Source of the DNA: Cohaesibacter sp.
GTDB lineage: Bacteria; Pseudomonadota; Alphaproteobacteria; Rhizobiales; Cohaesibacteraceae
Direction of reading: 5' to 3'
Length of the DNA: 64,000 bases
Assembly (NCBI GenBank): GCA_025210795.1
Contig: JAOAQZ010000018.1
Coordinates: forward strand, 124,001 to 188,000
The notes under the pieces are model-generated. The model was not told the origin of the DNA and ran no database searches. It was given only the letters and a program-made list of their open reading frames with translations. The position numbers were made by a program, and so were the translations under genes. Of this stretch, positions 17,918 to 26,715 are shown in pieces. Positions within the stretch are counted from its first letter, which is position 1, and each line of letters starts with the position of its first letter.

Positions 17918-18529
17918 ATGGCAAATTTAAAAAGAATCTGCGTTTATTGCGGCTCTGGAGCAGGAACAGATCCTGCCTATGCCGCAGCAGCAAAAGTGCT
18001 GGGCCAGTCACTCGCCGAGCATGAGATAGAATTGGTCTATGGCGGCGGCTCGATTGGCCTAATGGGCATCACCGCACAAAGCGTTATTGATCATGGCGGC
18101 AAGGTCACCGGCATCATACCCGGCTTTCTGAAAGAGCGGGAAGTAATGCTCGATGCTGCCCATGAATTGATCATCACAGAGGATATGCACGAGCGCAAAC
18201 GCAAGATGTTTGACTGTGCGCAAGCCTTTGTGGCGCTGCCGGGCGGCATTGGCACTTTGGAAGAGCTGGTGGAAATGCTCACATGGGCCCAGCTTGGCCA
18301 ACATAAAAAACCGGTTCTGCTGGCCAATATCAACGGCTTTTGGGATCCGCTCATCAGCTTGCTTGATCATATGCGCGAAGAAGAATTCATTCGCGGCGGC
18401 ATGGAAGTCAACCATCTCTCAACGAGCGATGCTCATGCCATTGTGCCCATGCTGCGCGACGCGGCAAGCGCCTTGGACGAGATGGCGCTTGATGACGGAT
18501 GCAGCAACGAGCCTTTGAACAAATTCTGA
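17918..18529 (+). CDS. LOG family protein (TIGR00730), nucleoside 5'-monophosphate phosphoribohydrolase
   Basis: Cytosolic Rossmann-like enzyme of 203 residues. The family motifs VYGGGSIGLMG and PGGIGTLEELVE (the PGGxGTxxE signature) are intact, and RKxxM appears as ERKRKMF. Characterised members release the free base from AMP or cytokinin riboside monophosphates; the substrate here is not shown. Starts MANLKRICVYCGSG, the usual N-terminus. Divergent from the LysM gene, so the 236-bp gap should contain both promoters. Confidence 0.92.
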   Translation: MANLKRICVYCGSGAGTDPAYAAAAKVLGQSLAEHEIELVYGGGSIGLMGITAQSVIDHGGKVTGIIPGFLKEREVMLDAAHELIITEDMHERKRKMFDCAQAFVALPGGIGTLEELVEMLTWAQLGQHKKPVLLANINGFWDPLISLLDHMREEEFIRGGMEVNHLSTSDAHAIVPMLRDAASALDEMALDDGCSNEPLNKF

Positions 18530-18629
18530 TCTCTTTGATCTTTTGATCCAAAATGGGGCGTTCCTATAGGTAGATACGAAATGCCCCATTTTCTCTCCTC
18601 CCACACCACCATCAGTGAGATTTAAGTCC

Positions 18630-19094
18630 ATGAACCAAATGGCTGCCATTGGTATTGCCACGGCTTTGGCTGTTGGCCTTTCCATCGGGTTTCAAGGTAT
18701 TTTTGCAGCGCGCCTTAGCATGTCTGACAGCGCGGTGAATTCCGGCATGCTCATCATCCTTGTGGGCGGCATTCTTGCGGCAATGCTCTTTGCAGTCCTT
18801 ATTCCCACCGGCCATCTCTCCATTTCCGCTTTCACGCCAGAGCGGACAATCGCCCTGCTCTTTTGTGCGGTCGCAGGCATTATCATTGTCTCGGGTTCCG
18901 CCTTTGCCTTTGCCAAAATCAGCCCCGCTGCAGCGGTCGCGCTCATCATCTTTGGGCAAATGTCATTAGCGCTTGCCGCTGACTATTTTGGCTGGACCGG
19001 TCAGGAGCCCCAGCCCATTGACCTGCGCCGCATCGGCGGATTGGCAATGCTGGTTGCGGCGATCTGGATGTTGATCCCCAATTCAGATCAGTAA
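18630..19094 (+). CDS. DMT superfamily transporter, YdcZ/DUF606 type
   Basis: Small inner-membrane protein of about 154 residues with five hydrophobic segments, matching the half-size YdcZ (DUF606) branch of the drug/metabolite transporters. Conserved-looking stretches include GFQGIFAARLSM, VSGSAFAFAKISPAAAVALI and QMSLALAADYFGWTG. An in-frame GTG at 18615 is possible; I chose the ATG at 18630 because the start then leads directly into the first membrane segment. No strong ribosome binding site is seen for either. Ends at a bidirectional terminator shared with rarD. Confidence 0.82.
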   Translation: MNQMAAIGIATALAVGLSIGFQGIFAARLSMSDSAVNSGMLIILVGGILAAMLFAVLIPTGHLSISAFTPERTIALLFCAVAGIIIVSGSAFAFAKISPAAAVALIIFGQMSLALAADYFGWTGQEPQPIDLRRIGGLAMLVAAIWMLIPNSDQ

Positions 19095-19127
19095 GGCCGC
19101 CCCAAAGGACCGAGCAAAACCAAATAG

Positions 19128-19173
19128 AAAAGGCGATCTCTTATGGCCATGTGCGCAAAAGAGATCGCCTTTT
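19128..19173. terminator. Bidirectional terminator between the YdcZ-like gene and rarD
   Basis: AAAAGGCGATCTCTT (19128-19142) pairs with AAGAGATCGCCTTTT (19159-19173), a long perfect stem with T tracts on both strands, placed between two convergent genes. Confidence 0.9.
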
Positions 19174-19201
19174 TATTGATCGGCATCATCGGCCCAAGCG
19201 G

Positions 19202-20149
19202 TCAGGCAATTTGGTGTTTCTTACCCCGCCTTTGTTTAAGGCTATCAAACACATAAATTGCCACAGACAGCCAGATCAGACAGAAACTGACAAGCTTGCC
19301 TGCTGTCACCGCTTCCCCCAGCACAAAGACAGCCAGCACCAGCTGAATGGTTGGGTTCATATATTGCAGCACGCCCAAGGTAGACAGCCGCAGGCGCTTG
19401 GCCGCAGCTGAAAACCACAAAAGCGGGAAATAGGTGGCAATACCAGTGAGAACCAACAAAATGGTCGTTGTCCAATCCCCGGCAAACAAATGCCCGGAAC
19501 CGCTGGTCTGCACAAACAGGATATAGCCCAAGGCAAAGGGCGAGACCAATACCAGCTCAACCAGAAGCCCCAGATTGGGACCGACCGGCACGGTTTTGCG
19601 AATATAGCCATACCCCCCAAAAGACAGCGAAACGATGATGGCAACGATTGGCAACTCGCCTAGCAAAATGGCTTGAATAAGAATAGCAAGCGCTGCCAGA
19701 AAAATAGCAAACCACTGATATTTGCTAAGCTTTTCGGACAAGAACAAAAAGCCGAATGCCACATTCACCAGCGGCAAAATATAATAACCCAAACTGGCTT
19801 CCGTGGCCTTTCCATTCGTCACCGCCCAAATATAGGTCAGCCAGTTGATAGAAATCAGCACCGAGGAAAAGAACAGAGCGCGAAAGATTTTCGGGTCCCG
19901 TATCACCTGCCAAACTTCGCCCCAGCGCTTCTTGACCAAAAAGAAGACACCTACCACAAGCAAGGACCAAGCCACCCGATTGGCCACCACTTCCAGCGGC
20001 TCAACATGGGAAAGAGCTGCGTAATAAAGGGTCAAAAGCCCCCAAGTGCCATAGGCAGCAAAAGCGGCCAACAGGCCAAGGCGCTGTTCTGCAAGGTCGG
20101 TGCCTGCAGACAGGGCCTCTTGGCCTCCATCATGAGATGACTGCGTCAT
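19202..20149 (-). CDS. rarD: EamA family transporter RarD
   Basis: Ten-segment inner-membrane DMT transporter of 315 residues. The start of the membrane domain, AAYGTWGLLTLYYAALSHVE followed by PLEVVANRVAWSLL, is the RarD signature; later segments include YILPLVNVAFGFLFLSEKL and LGVLQYMNPTIQLVLAVF. Named in E. coli for chloramphenicol sensitivity; substrate unknown. The hydrophilic N-terminus before residue 28 is not conserved. It lies 39 bp downstream of cimA on the same strand and may share its transcript. Confidence 0.9.
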   Translation of the reverse strand: MTQSSHDGGQEALSAGTDLAEQRLGLLAAFAAYGTWGLLTLYYAALSHVEPLEVVANRVAWSLLVVGVFFLVKKRWGEVWQVIRDPKIFRALFFSSVLISINWLTYIWAVTNGKATEASLGYYILPLVNVAFGFLFLSEKLSKYQWFAIFLAALAILIQAILLGELPIVAIIVSLSFGGYGYIRKTVPVGPNLGLLVELVLVSPFALGYILFVQTSGSGHLFAGDWTTTILLVLTGIATYFPLLWFSAAAKRLRLSTLGVLQYMNPTIQLVLAVFVLGEAVTAGKLVSFCLIWLSVAIYVFDSLKQRRGKKHQIA

Positions 20150-20188
20150 GTGCGTACTTTTCAGTAAAGTCCGGCAGGCTTGTGCCTA

Positions 20189-21778
20189 TCAATTGCCGTG
20201 CTTGAGCAATTTATAGGTCACCGAATCCACCAGAGCTTGGAAGGAAGCATCCACGATATTCTCAGAAACCCCCACTGTAAACCAGCGATTGCCCTGACCA
20301 TCACGACTTTCAATCAAAACACGGGTAATCGCACTGGTGCCACCATTAAGGATCCGCACCTTATAATCCACCAGTTCGAGATTTTTGATCTTGTCCTGAA
20401 GACGACCAAGGTCCTTGCGCAAGGCCAGATCAAGGGCATTGACCGGCCCTTGCCCTTCCGCCACCGACATGCGCATTTCGCCATCAATCTCTAGTTTGAC
20501 CACGGCCTCGGACATGGTGACGATTTCACCAATGGCATTATAGCGCCGCTCAACCCCAACTCGAAAGGATTCTACCTTAAAGAATTCAGGCACTTCGCCA
20601 AGGGTCCGCCGCGCAAGCAATTCCAGAGACGCCCCTGCCCCCTCATAGGCATAACCAACCGCCTCACGCTCTTTAATCACCGCAAGAAGGCTCGCAACCC
20701 GAGGGTCTTTCTTATCGGCTTTGATTCCCATACGGGCCAATTCATCCAGCAAATTGGAAAGGCCAGCCTGATCCGAAACCAGAACCCGGCGGCGATTGCC
20801 CACAGCCTCTGGCGCTACATGCTCATAGGTTGCCGGATCTTTCAAAATGGCCGAGGCATGAATGCCTGCCTTGGTGGCAAAGGCGCTTTGGCCCACATAG
20901 GGCAAATGACGGTTGGGGGCCTGATTAAGCAATTCATCAAAATTGCGCGAAACAGAGGTCAGGCGCTCAAGCTGCTCATCACTTACCCCGACCTCCAGAG
21001 TATCGGAGAATTCTTTTTTGAGCTTCAGCGTTGGGATGAGAGAGATCATGTTGGCATTGCCGCAGCGCTCGCCAATCCCATTAAGCGTGCCTTGGATCTG
21101 GCGCACCCCGCCCCGCACAGCCGCCAGCGAATTGGCAACCGCTTGCTCGGTGTCGTTATGGGCATGGATCCCCAAATGGCTGCCCGGCACCACAGAGGTT
21201 ACATCCTGCACAATCTCATAAACCTCATGAGGCAATGTGCCCCCGTTGGTGTCACACAGAACCACCCAGCGCGCGCCAGCTTCAAACGCCGTTTTGGCGC
21301 AAGCCAGCGCATAGTCTCGATTGGCTTTATACCCGTCAAAGAAATGCTCACAATCCACCATGGCTTCCTTACCCGCCGCAATCGCTGCCTTGACGGACTC
21401 GGCAATGCCTTCGAGATTTTCTTCATTGGTGCAGCCAAGGGCCACTTCCACATGATAATCCCAGCTTTTCGCCACATAGCAGATGGCCTCTGCTGAGCTA
21501 TTAAGAAGCCCCTGCACACCGGGGTCATTGGCCACCGAGCGGCCTGCACGCTTGGTCATGCCAAAGGCAGTGAAGGTGGCGTTTTGGGTGCGCTTCTTTT
21601 CAAAAAACTGATCATCGGTCGGGTTGGCACCGGGATAGCCCCCTTCCACATAATCAACGCCCATTTCGTCCAGAATCTTCGAAATGACAATCTTGTCTTC
21701 CACGGAGAAGTTAATGCCATTGGTCTGGGCACCATCTCGCAAGGTGGTATCAAAAAGATAAAGACGCTCTTTTGTCAT
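20189..21778 (-). CDS. cimA: Citramalate synthase CimA
   Basis: Condenses pyruvate and acetyl-CoA to (R)-citramalate, a threonine-independent route to 2-oxobutanoate and isoleucine. The 529-residue protein has the DRE-TIM barrel start LYLFDTTLRDGAQTNGINFS, then YVEGGYPGANPTDDQFF and the GxGERCGNA loop (NGIGERCGNANM), and a C-terminal LeuA-type regulatory domain from about residue 370. EGGYPGANP and the overall length distinguish it from 2-isopropylmalate and homocitrate synthases. The minus-strand cysS lies upstream, separated by a terminator. Confidence 0.93.
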   Translation of the reverse strand: MTKERLYLFDTTLRDGAQTNGINFSVEDKIVISKILDEMGVDYVEGGYPGANPTDDQFFEKKRTQNATFTAFGMTKRAGRSVANDPGVQGLLNSSAEAICYVAKSWDYHVEVALGCTNEENLEGIAESVKAAIAAGKEAMVDCEHFFDGYKANRDYALACAKTAFEAGARWVVLCDTNGGTLPHEVYEIVQDVTSVVPGSHLGIHAHNDTEQAVANSLAAVRGGVRQIQGTLNGIGERCGNANMISLIPTLKLKKEFSDTLEVGVSDEQLERLTSVSRNFDELLNQAPNRHLPYVGQSAFATKAGIHASAILKDPATYEHVAPEAVGNRRRVLVSDQAGLSNLLDELARMGIKADKKDPRVASLLAVIKEREAVGYAYEGAGASLELLARRTLGEVPEFFKVESFRVGVERRYNAIGEIVTMSEAVVKLEIDGEMRMSVAEGQGPVNALDLALRKDLGRLQDKIKNLELVDYKVRILNGGTSAITRVLIESRDGQGNRWFTVGVSENIVDASFQALVDSVTYKLLKHGN

Positions 21779-21812
21779 GTCTCGGTCCTGTAGAATTGGT
21801 TTCGTGTAGAAA

Positions 21813-21839
21813 AGCCCCGGATCGGCCAGATCCGGGGCT
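21813..21839 (-). terminator. Intrinsic terminator of cysS
   Basis: AGCCCCGGATC (21813-21823) and GATCCGGGGCT (21829-21839) pair around a 5-nt loop; on the minus strand TTTTC follows. Located between cysS and cimA. Confidence 0.85.
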
Positions 21840-21855
21840 GAAGTTTGATAGAGGC

Positions 21856-23256
21856 TTAGCTTTCAAGGCTCCAGCTGGTCTCAAAAGCCCCGGTTTCCTT
21901 GTTTTTGCTGTCTTTAAGGGCAACGCCCATAGCTGCAAGCTTGTCACGCAGCTCATCGGATTTGGCAAAATCCTTGTTATTGCGTGCATCCAGCCGCTCA
22001 TCAACAAGGGCCTGAATGGCAGCAGCATCCACATCCCCTTGGTCAGCAGAGCGCCAATTGGCCCAATCCTGCGGATCCTGATGAAGAAGCCCCAGCAATT
22101 GCTGCAAACCTGCCTTAAGGCTAGCGGCTGCCTCTTGGTCCCCTTGGCTTGCTTTGCCGCGCAATCCATGCAGCTCGGCAATCGCTTTTGGTGTATTAAG
22201 ATCATCAGCCAAAGCAGCCACGACCTCAGGTGATGGCACCGAGGCCTCAACCTCAGCGGTCACGGCATACCACTGATCAAGTATCTTCTTGGCCTCGCGC
22301 ACCCCGTCCTGCGTCCAGTTGAACGGCTTGGTATAATGGGTGGTCATCAAAGCAAGACGGATGGCCTCTCCCGGCCATTGCTCGATCAGCTCGTGGGCAG
22401 TGATAAAGTTGCCCAAAGATTTGGACATCTTCTCCCCTTCCACCTGCACAAACCCGTTATGCATCCAGATATTGGCCATGGCATCATTGCCATGAGCGCA
22501 GCGGGACTGGGCAATCTCATTCTCATGATGGGGGAAAGTCAAATCAATGCCGCCGCCATGAATATCGAACACTTTGCCAAGATGTTTCTCGCTCATGGCA
22601 GAACATTCAATATGCCAGCCCGGACGGCCCGCACCCCATGGGCTCTCCCAGCTCGGCTCATTCTCTTTGGAGGGCTTCCAGAGCACAAAATCCATCGGGT
22701 TGCGCTTATAAGGAGCAACCTCAACACGGGCACCGGCAATCATGTCATCAACCGAGCGACCAGACAATTGCCCATAGTCCGCCATGCTATCGACTGCGAA
22801 CAGAACATGCCCTTCGGCAGCATAGGCATGGCCCTTTTCAATGAGCGTGCCGATCATCGCCAGCATTTCATCAATATGCTCGGTTGCGCGCGGCTCAACA
22901 TTGGGGCGCAGCACACCAAGCGCATCCATATCGGCATGATAGATAGCCGTTGTCTCTTCGGTCAGTTCGCGAATGGAAATGCCGCGCTCGGCCGCCCGGA
23001 TGTTAATCTTGTCATCCACATCGGTGATATTGCGCACATAAGTCACCCCCTGTTCGCCATAGACATGACGAAGAAGGCGGAAAAGCGTATCAAACACAAC
23101 AGCCGGGCGCGCATTGCCAATATGGGCCGTATCATAAACGGTCGGTCCACACACATACATGCGCACATTCGTCTCATCAATCGGCTGGAAATCTTCCTTT
23201 TTCCGACTCAAAGTATTGTAAAGCTTGATAGCAGGCTTTTCCGCACGCGCAGTCAT
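21856..23256 (-). CDS. cysS: Cysteinyl-tRNA synthetase
   Basis: Class I synthetase charging tRNA-Cys. The 466-residue product has HIGN at residues 45-48 within [15 protein letters not shown], zinc-binding Cys in MYVCGPT and WHIECSAM with HHENEIAQS, and the KMSKS loop as [11 protein letters not shown]. The frame is open to 23295, with ATGs at 23271 and 23256; I chose 23256 because GGGA lies 9 nt before it and the protein then starts [20 protein letters not shown], the family N-terminus. Ends at a strong terminator. Confidence 0.96.
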   Translation of the reverse strand: MTARAEKPAIKLYNTLSRKKEDFQPIDETNVRMYVCGPTVYDTAHIGNARPAVVFDTLFRLLRHVYGEQGVTYVRNITDVDDKINIRAAERGISIRELTEETTAIYHADMDALGVLRPNVEPRATEHIDEMLAMIGTLIEKGHAYAAEGHVLFAVDSMADYGQLSGRSVDDMIAGARVEVAPYKRNPMDFVLWKPSKENEPSWESPWGAGRPGWHIECSAMSEKHLGKVFDIHGGGIDLTFPHHENEIAQSRCAHGNDAMANIWMHNGFVQVEGEKMSKSLGNFITAHELIEQWPGEAIRLALMTTHYTKPFNWTQDGVREAKKILDQWYAVTAEVEASVPSPEVVAALADDLNTPKAIAELHGLRGKASQGDQEAAASLKAGLQQLLGLLHQDPQDWANWRSADQGDVDAAAIQALVDERLDARNNKDFAKSDELRDKLAAMGVALKDSKNKETGAFETSWSLES

Positions 23257-23644
23257 GAACGCATTTCCCATTTTTTGGCACGCCCGGATGATCAAATTCC
23301 GGGCCCTTAAAACTCATAGTCTGAATAGATTGTCTCTATGTCGGCCAAATCAGCATGATTCACCATGGCCAAATTGAAACAAATCCACAGCTCAGCCTAA
23401 GGCCGGATAACGTTTCTTACTTTTTTGGAAAATAGGCGAAACGGCTCCAGCCAGCAGAGGTGCTAGCGGATAATACATGTCCCAATAATGTAGCAAGACA
23501 AAGAAGCAACCGTATTCATGCCTGCACAATGGCCAAAATCCACAGAAGCGTCAACTGCTCATTTGGATCTAGAGGCAGTAATCCCCTGCCCCAAACCAGA
23601 GAAAAGGCGCATAAATCCGCCCTTTAGGCTCTAGCAAGGGCGCC

Positions 23645-23660
23645 GTTCATCTAGATGAAC
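23645..23660. repeat. Perfect 16-bp palindrome
   Basis: GTTCATCTAGATGAAC reads the same on both strands. It lies in the non-coding region about 45 bp before the structured RNA candidate and could be an operator for a dimeric regulator. No function is known. Confidence 0.6.
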
Positions 23661-23689
23661 TCAAAATGAATATACAGATCAGTTTTCAT

Positions 23690-23897
23690 TCAGCCCTACT
23701 GCCATAGAAAGAGGCAACGACGATGAGAGCTTCCCAAAAGCCATCATCTCACGCCCCTTACAGATTATTTTGTGGTGAGCAAAATTTTTGGAATTCGGCA
23801 GGGAACCCATCCCATAGGCATTTTTATAAATGCCTGAACCAGTCGCACCCACTCTCTGCCGTTTGGAGACTCTCAGCTTAACAGCTGGGAGTTTTTC
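23690..23897 (+). ncRNA. Candidate structured small RNA ending in an intrinsic terminator
   Basis: No coding gene precedes the terminator at 23869-23896 on this strand, so a non-coding transcript is a reasonable explanation. Within the stretch, GGCATTT and AAATGCC form a perfect 7-bp stem with a TTAT loop (23817-23834), and CTCAC pairs with GTGAG nearby. I did not find a clear promoter, so the 5' end is a guess. It does not contain the conserved tetraloop/asymmetric loop of SRP RNA and I could not match it to 6S or tmRNA. Confidence 0.35.
23869..23896 (+). terminator. Orphan intrinsic terminator
   Basis: ACTCTCAGCT (23869-23878) pairs with AGCTGGGAGT (23883-23892), one mismatch, 4-nt loop, followed by T4. 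No plus-strand gene lies immediately upstream. Confidence 0.7.
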
Positions 23898-24182
23898 CAT
23901 TTTTGGGGTATTTTGAACAAACAACCAGATCAATTAACAATCCAAAGGTCCACAGAGGCAATGTTGCGTGAAAGCTCTCACTCAAATGCCGTGATCCTGA
24001 GCGATTTTATGCGAATATACCGGATTAATTGAAAATATTTGACCTTTTGTTCCAAGAAAAAGTTTTTTTGCCCTTTCCCTAAGGGGAACTTTGGGCCAAG
24101 ATCACGCTAGAAAGGCGCATCCAGCTCCCTTGTAGCTTTTGGATGCAACCAACAATAAACATAACCGAGCATCTAGAGATCT

Positions 24183-24479
24183 ATGAACATTCAAGACCTT
24201 GAGAAAAATTCTGAAGAAGCAGCCAGCTTTCTAAAGCTTCTGGCATCAGGCCCGAGACTTTTGATTCTCTGTCAATTGATTGAAGGAGAACAGAACGTTG
24301 GCACTCTGGCAGAAAAGACAGGCCTTCGTATGACCACGGTTTCCCAGCATATGGCTTTGATGCGGGGACAAAATATCGTAACCACCCGCCGGGATGGCAC
24401 CACCATCTATTATTCTCTTGCCAGCCCCGTTGTAGAAGAGGTTTTGGCCGTCCTTCACAAGAGCTTCTGTCAGCCATAA
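24183..24479 (+). CDS. ArsR family repressor of the SqrR/BigR thiol-sensor type
   Basis: Winged-helix repressor of 98 residues. The recognition region is TGLRMTTVSQHMALMRGQNI followed by the wing TTRRDGTTIYYSL. There are exactly two cysteines, Cys30 (LLILCQL) and Cys96 (HKSFCQP), 66 residues apart. The sulfide/redox sensors SqrR (C41, C107) and BigR (C42, C108) have the same spacing and the same sequence context, so this is probably a per/polysulfide- or redox-responsive repressor. No sulfide quinone reductase, persulfide dioxygenase or exporter gene is nearby, so its targets are elsewhere or are itself. Confidence 0.85.
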   Translation: MNIQDLEKNSEEAASFLKLLASGPRLLILCQLIEGEQNVGTLAEKTGLRMTTVSQHMALMRGQNIVTTRRDGTTIYYSLASPVVEEVLAVLHKSFCQP

Positions 24480-24511
24480 TCAAAGCTGGACTTCCGCGCC
24501 AAAAGCAGTAA

Positions 24512-24533
24512 AAACCGCCCTTCGGGGCGGTTT
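24512..24533 (+). terminator. Terminator-like hairpin after the SqrR-like gene
   Basis: AAACCGCCC and GGGCGGTTT pair around a TTCG tetraloop. The following T tract is interrupted (GGCATTTT), so termination may be partial. Confidence 0.65.
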
Positions 24534-24595
24534 GGCATTTTAAGCTATCTGCTGAACAAAAGAAGCGCAGAAAAAAGCACAAGGCGTTGGTGGCT

Positions 24596-26125
24596 ATGGT
24601 AACAAAAGCACAGAATGAGACATGTCTGGTTCTCCCCTTAAAAGAGCCGATCATTCCCTTTGAGCTTTTTCGCAAAGTGGCCCACCTGCCCTATGCCGCC
24701 TTTCTCGACAGCGCAGCAACAAGCCCGCAGCAGGGGCGATATTCCTATATCACCGCCGCCCCCCTTGGTATGTTTCAAGTACGGCATGGACAAGCTTACT
24801 GGAATAACACAGCGCTAGAAGGCGATGCCTTTTCCTGCCTGCAGCACCAGCTCTCCCGTTTCAAACAAGACCTGATGTCCGGCCTCCCCCCCTTTCAGGG
24901 CGGTGCCTTGGGTTATCTGTCGTACGAAGCAGGCCACCTGATTGAAACTTTGCCGCAAACAAAGCGCGAAGACTTGCGCCTGCTCGATATGCATTTGCCC
25001 TTCTATGACTGGGTCATCGCTATAGACCACCTAGCCATAGAAGCCGATGAAAACGGCGAAACGCCAAAAGGATGGATTATATCAACCGGCCTGGGAGCTG
25101 ATGGAAAGCAAGACCGACAAGCTGCACAAAAGCGCCTGAGCTGGATTACAGAGCTGCTGGCACAAGAAGCTCCAGCCCTGACGGCCAGCCCCAAAATCAC
25201 CGGCTGGCGCTCCAATTTCTCCCGTCCGGCCTTTGAGCGCGCCATTGAGGCGACCCGCACCTATATTCTTGACGGCGATATCTTTCAGGCCAATATCACC
25301 CAGCAATTCAGCGCCCAATTGCCATCAGGGTCAGATCAGAAAACAAGCCCTCTTGCATTTTATGCAACCTTGAGAGAGGTCAATGCCGCCCCCTTTGCCG
25401 CCTATCTTGATATTGGCGACCATGTCATCACTTCAAGCTCGCCCGAGCGTTTCGTGACCCTATCACCAGACAAGAGCTTTGAAACCCGCCCCATCAAGGG
25501 AACTGCCCCGCGCGATTTGGCCAATCCCGATCAGGATCAGGCCTATGCCAAGGCCCTTGAGGAAAGCGAGAAAGATCGGGCCGAGAATATTATGATCACC
25601 GATCTGTTGCGCAATGACCTCTCCAAGGTTTGCAAACCGGGCAGCATCAAGGTGCCCCAACTTTGCGGGCTTGAAAGCTTTGCCCGCGTGCATCATCTGG
25701 TCTCGACCGTGACGGGCGAGATGAAAGACAGCTATGGCGCGGTTGCTTTGCTCGGGGCAACCTTCCCCGGAGGCTCTATCACAGGCGCTCCCAAAATCCG
25801 CGCGATGGAGATCATCACAGAGCTGGAGCAATTACCGCGCAATGCCTATTGCGGCTCTATTGGCTATATCGCCTTTAATGGCGCCATGGATACCAACATC
25901 GCCATCCGCACCGTTACTTTTAAAGATGACAAGGTCTGGTTCAATGTAGGGGGCGGCATTACAGCCCTTTCGAACCCCGCGGAAGAATATGAAGAATGCC
26001 TGCATAAGGCCAATGCGATCTTTCGTGCCTTTGGCACAAGTCTGGAAGCACAGCGCCGCAATCTGGAAGCAGGCAGCGCCCGGATAAGTAACAAGACGAT
26101 TGAAAAGAAAGGATCCCGGTCATGA
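24596..26125 (+). CDS. pabB: Aminodeoxychorismate synthase component I PabB
   Basis: Converts chorismate with PabA-supplied ammonia to 4-amino-4-deoxychorismate for folate. The roughly 509-residue protein has the chorismate-binding fold: AYLDIGDHVITSSSPERFV, TRPIKGTAPR, ENIMITDLLRNDLSKV, and TFPGGSITGAPKIRAMEII. PIKGTAPR (PIKGT signature) supports PabB rather than TrpE. The exact start is uncertain: TTG 24587, GTG 24590 and ATG 24596 are in frame, with AAGG at 24581-24584 spaced best to the GTG. Its last four bases ATGA overlap the pabA start, so the two are translationally coupled. Confidence 0.93.
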   Translation: MVTKAQNETCLVLPLKEPIIPFELFRKVAHLPYAAFLDSAATSPQQGRYSYITAAPLGMFQVRHGQAYWNNTALEGDAFSCLQHQLSRFKQDLMSGLPPFQGGALGYLSYEAGHLIETLPQTKREDLRLLDMHLPFYDWVIAIDHLAIEADENGETPKGWIISTGLGADGKQDRQAAQKRLSWITELLAQEAPALTASPKITGWRSNFSRPAFERAIEATRTYILDGDIFQANITQQFSAQLPSGSDQKTSPLAFYATLREVNAAPFAAYLDIGDHVITSSSPERFVTLSPDKSFETRPIKGTAPRDLANPDQDQAYAKALEESEKDRAENIMITDLLRNDLSKVCKPGSIKVPQLCGLESFARVHHLVSTVTGEMKDSYGAVALLGATFPGGSITGAPKIRAMEIITELEQLPRNAYCGSIGYIAFNGAMDTNIAIRTVTFKDDKVWFNVGGGITALSNPAEEYEECLHKANAIFRAFGTSLEAQRRNLEAGSARISNKTIEKKGSRS

Positions 26126-26715
26126 TCCTTATTCTCGACAATTATGACAGCTTTGTCTTCAATCTGGCCCGCTATTTTGAGGAACTGGGCGAGCAGGTCA
26201 CCACCTATCGCAATGACGCCCTTAGCCTTGATATGATTGCCCGCCTCAATCCCGATGCCATTTTGCTCTCTCCCGGTCCTTGCACTCCGGCTGAGGCTGG
26301 CATCACCATTGATGTGATCAAGCATTTCTCTGGCCTCATTCCCATTTTGGGCATTTGTCTTGGACATCAGGCCATTGGTGCAGCCTTTGGGGGCAGGATT
26401 ACCCGCGCCAAAGAGCCGATGCATGGCCGCGCCACCCAACTTGAGCATTCAGGAACCGGAATTTTTAATGAAATCCCGTCTCCTTTTCGGGTTGCGCGTT
26501 ATCATTCCTTGGTGATTGAGCCTTCAACACTCAAAGCCCCCTTGCAGGTTACCGCGCGCTCACCGGTTGGAGAGATTATGGCAGTTGAGCATCTCACACA
26601 CCCAACTTACGGGCTGCAATTCCACCCAGAATCGGTGCTTACTGACCATGGGCACCAATTGCTCAAAAATTTTCTGGAGTTAAGCCATGGCTGGCATAAG
26701 CGCACAAAGCTTTAA
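26122..26715 (+). CDS. pabA: Aminodeoxychorismate synthase glutaminase PabA
   Basis: Class I glutamine amidotransferase of 197 residues delivering ammonia to PabB. Motifs are ILILDNYDSFVFNLARYFEE, LLSPGPCTPAEAG, the nucleophile in GICLGHQAIG and the His-Glu pair in QFHPESVLT. The position between pabB and pabC argues for folate synthesis; a shared role with TrpE in tryptophan synthesis cannot be excluded because such subunits can be amphibolic. Starts inside the pabB stop (ATGA) and its own 3' end overlaps pabC by 29 nt. Confidence 0.93.
   Translation: MILILDNYDSFVFNLARYFEELGEQVTTYRNDALSLDMIARLNPDAILLSPGPCTPAEAGITIDVIKHFSGLIPILGICLGHQAIGAAFGGRITRAKEPMHGRATQLEHSGTGIFNEIPSPFRVARYHSLVIEPSTLKAPLQVTARSPVGEIMAVEHLTHPTYGLQFHPESVLTDHGHQLLKNFLELSHGWHKRTKL

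Larger units (their letters stand above)
23257..24182. other. Long intergenic region between cysS and the SqrR-like gene
   Basis: About 925 bp without a credible protein gene. A minus-strand open frame at 23679-23933 has no ribosome binding site or recognisable family. The region contains a perfect 16-bp palindrome and a structured stretch ending in an intrinsic terminator, both listed separately. The left part should carry the cysS promoter and the right part the promoter of the regulator gene at 24183. Confidence 0.6.

Noticed and set aside
23679..23933. Possible 84-codon gene on the minus strand after cysS
   Set aside because: It runs antisense through the hairpins and terminator, with no ribosome binding site and low-quality composition.
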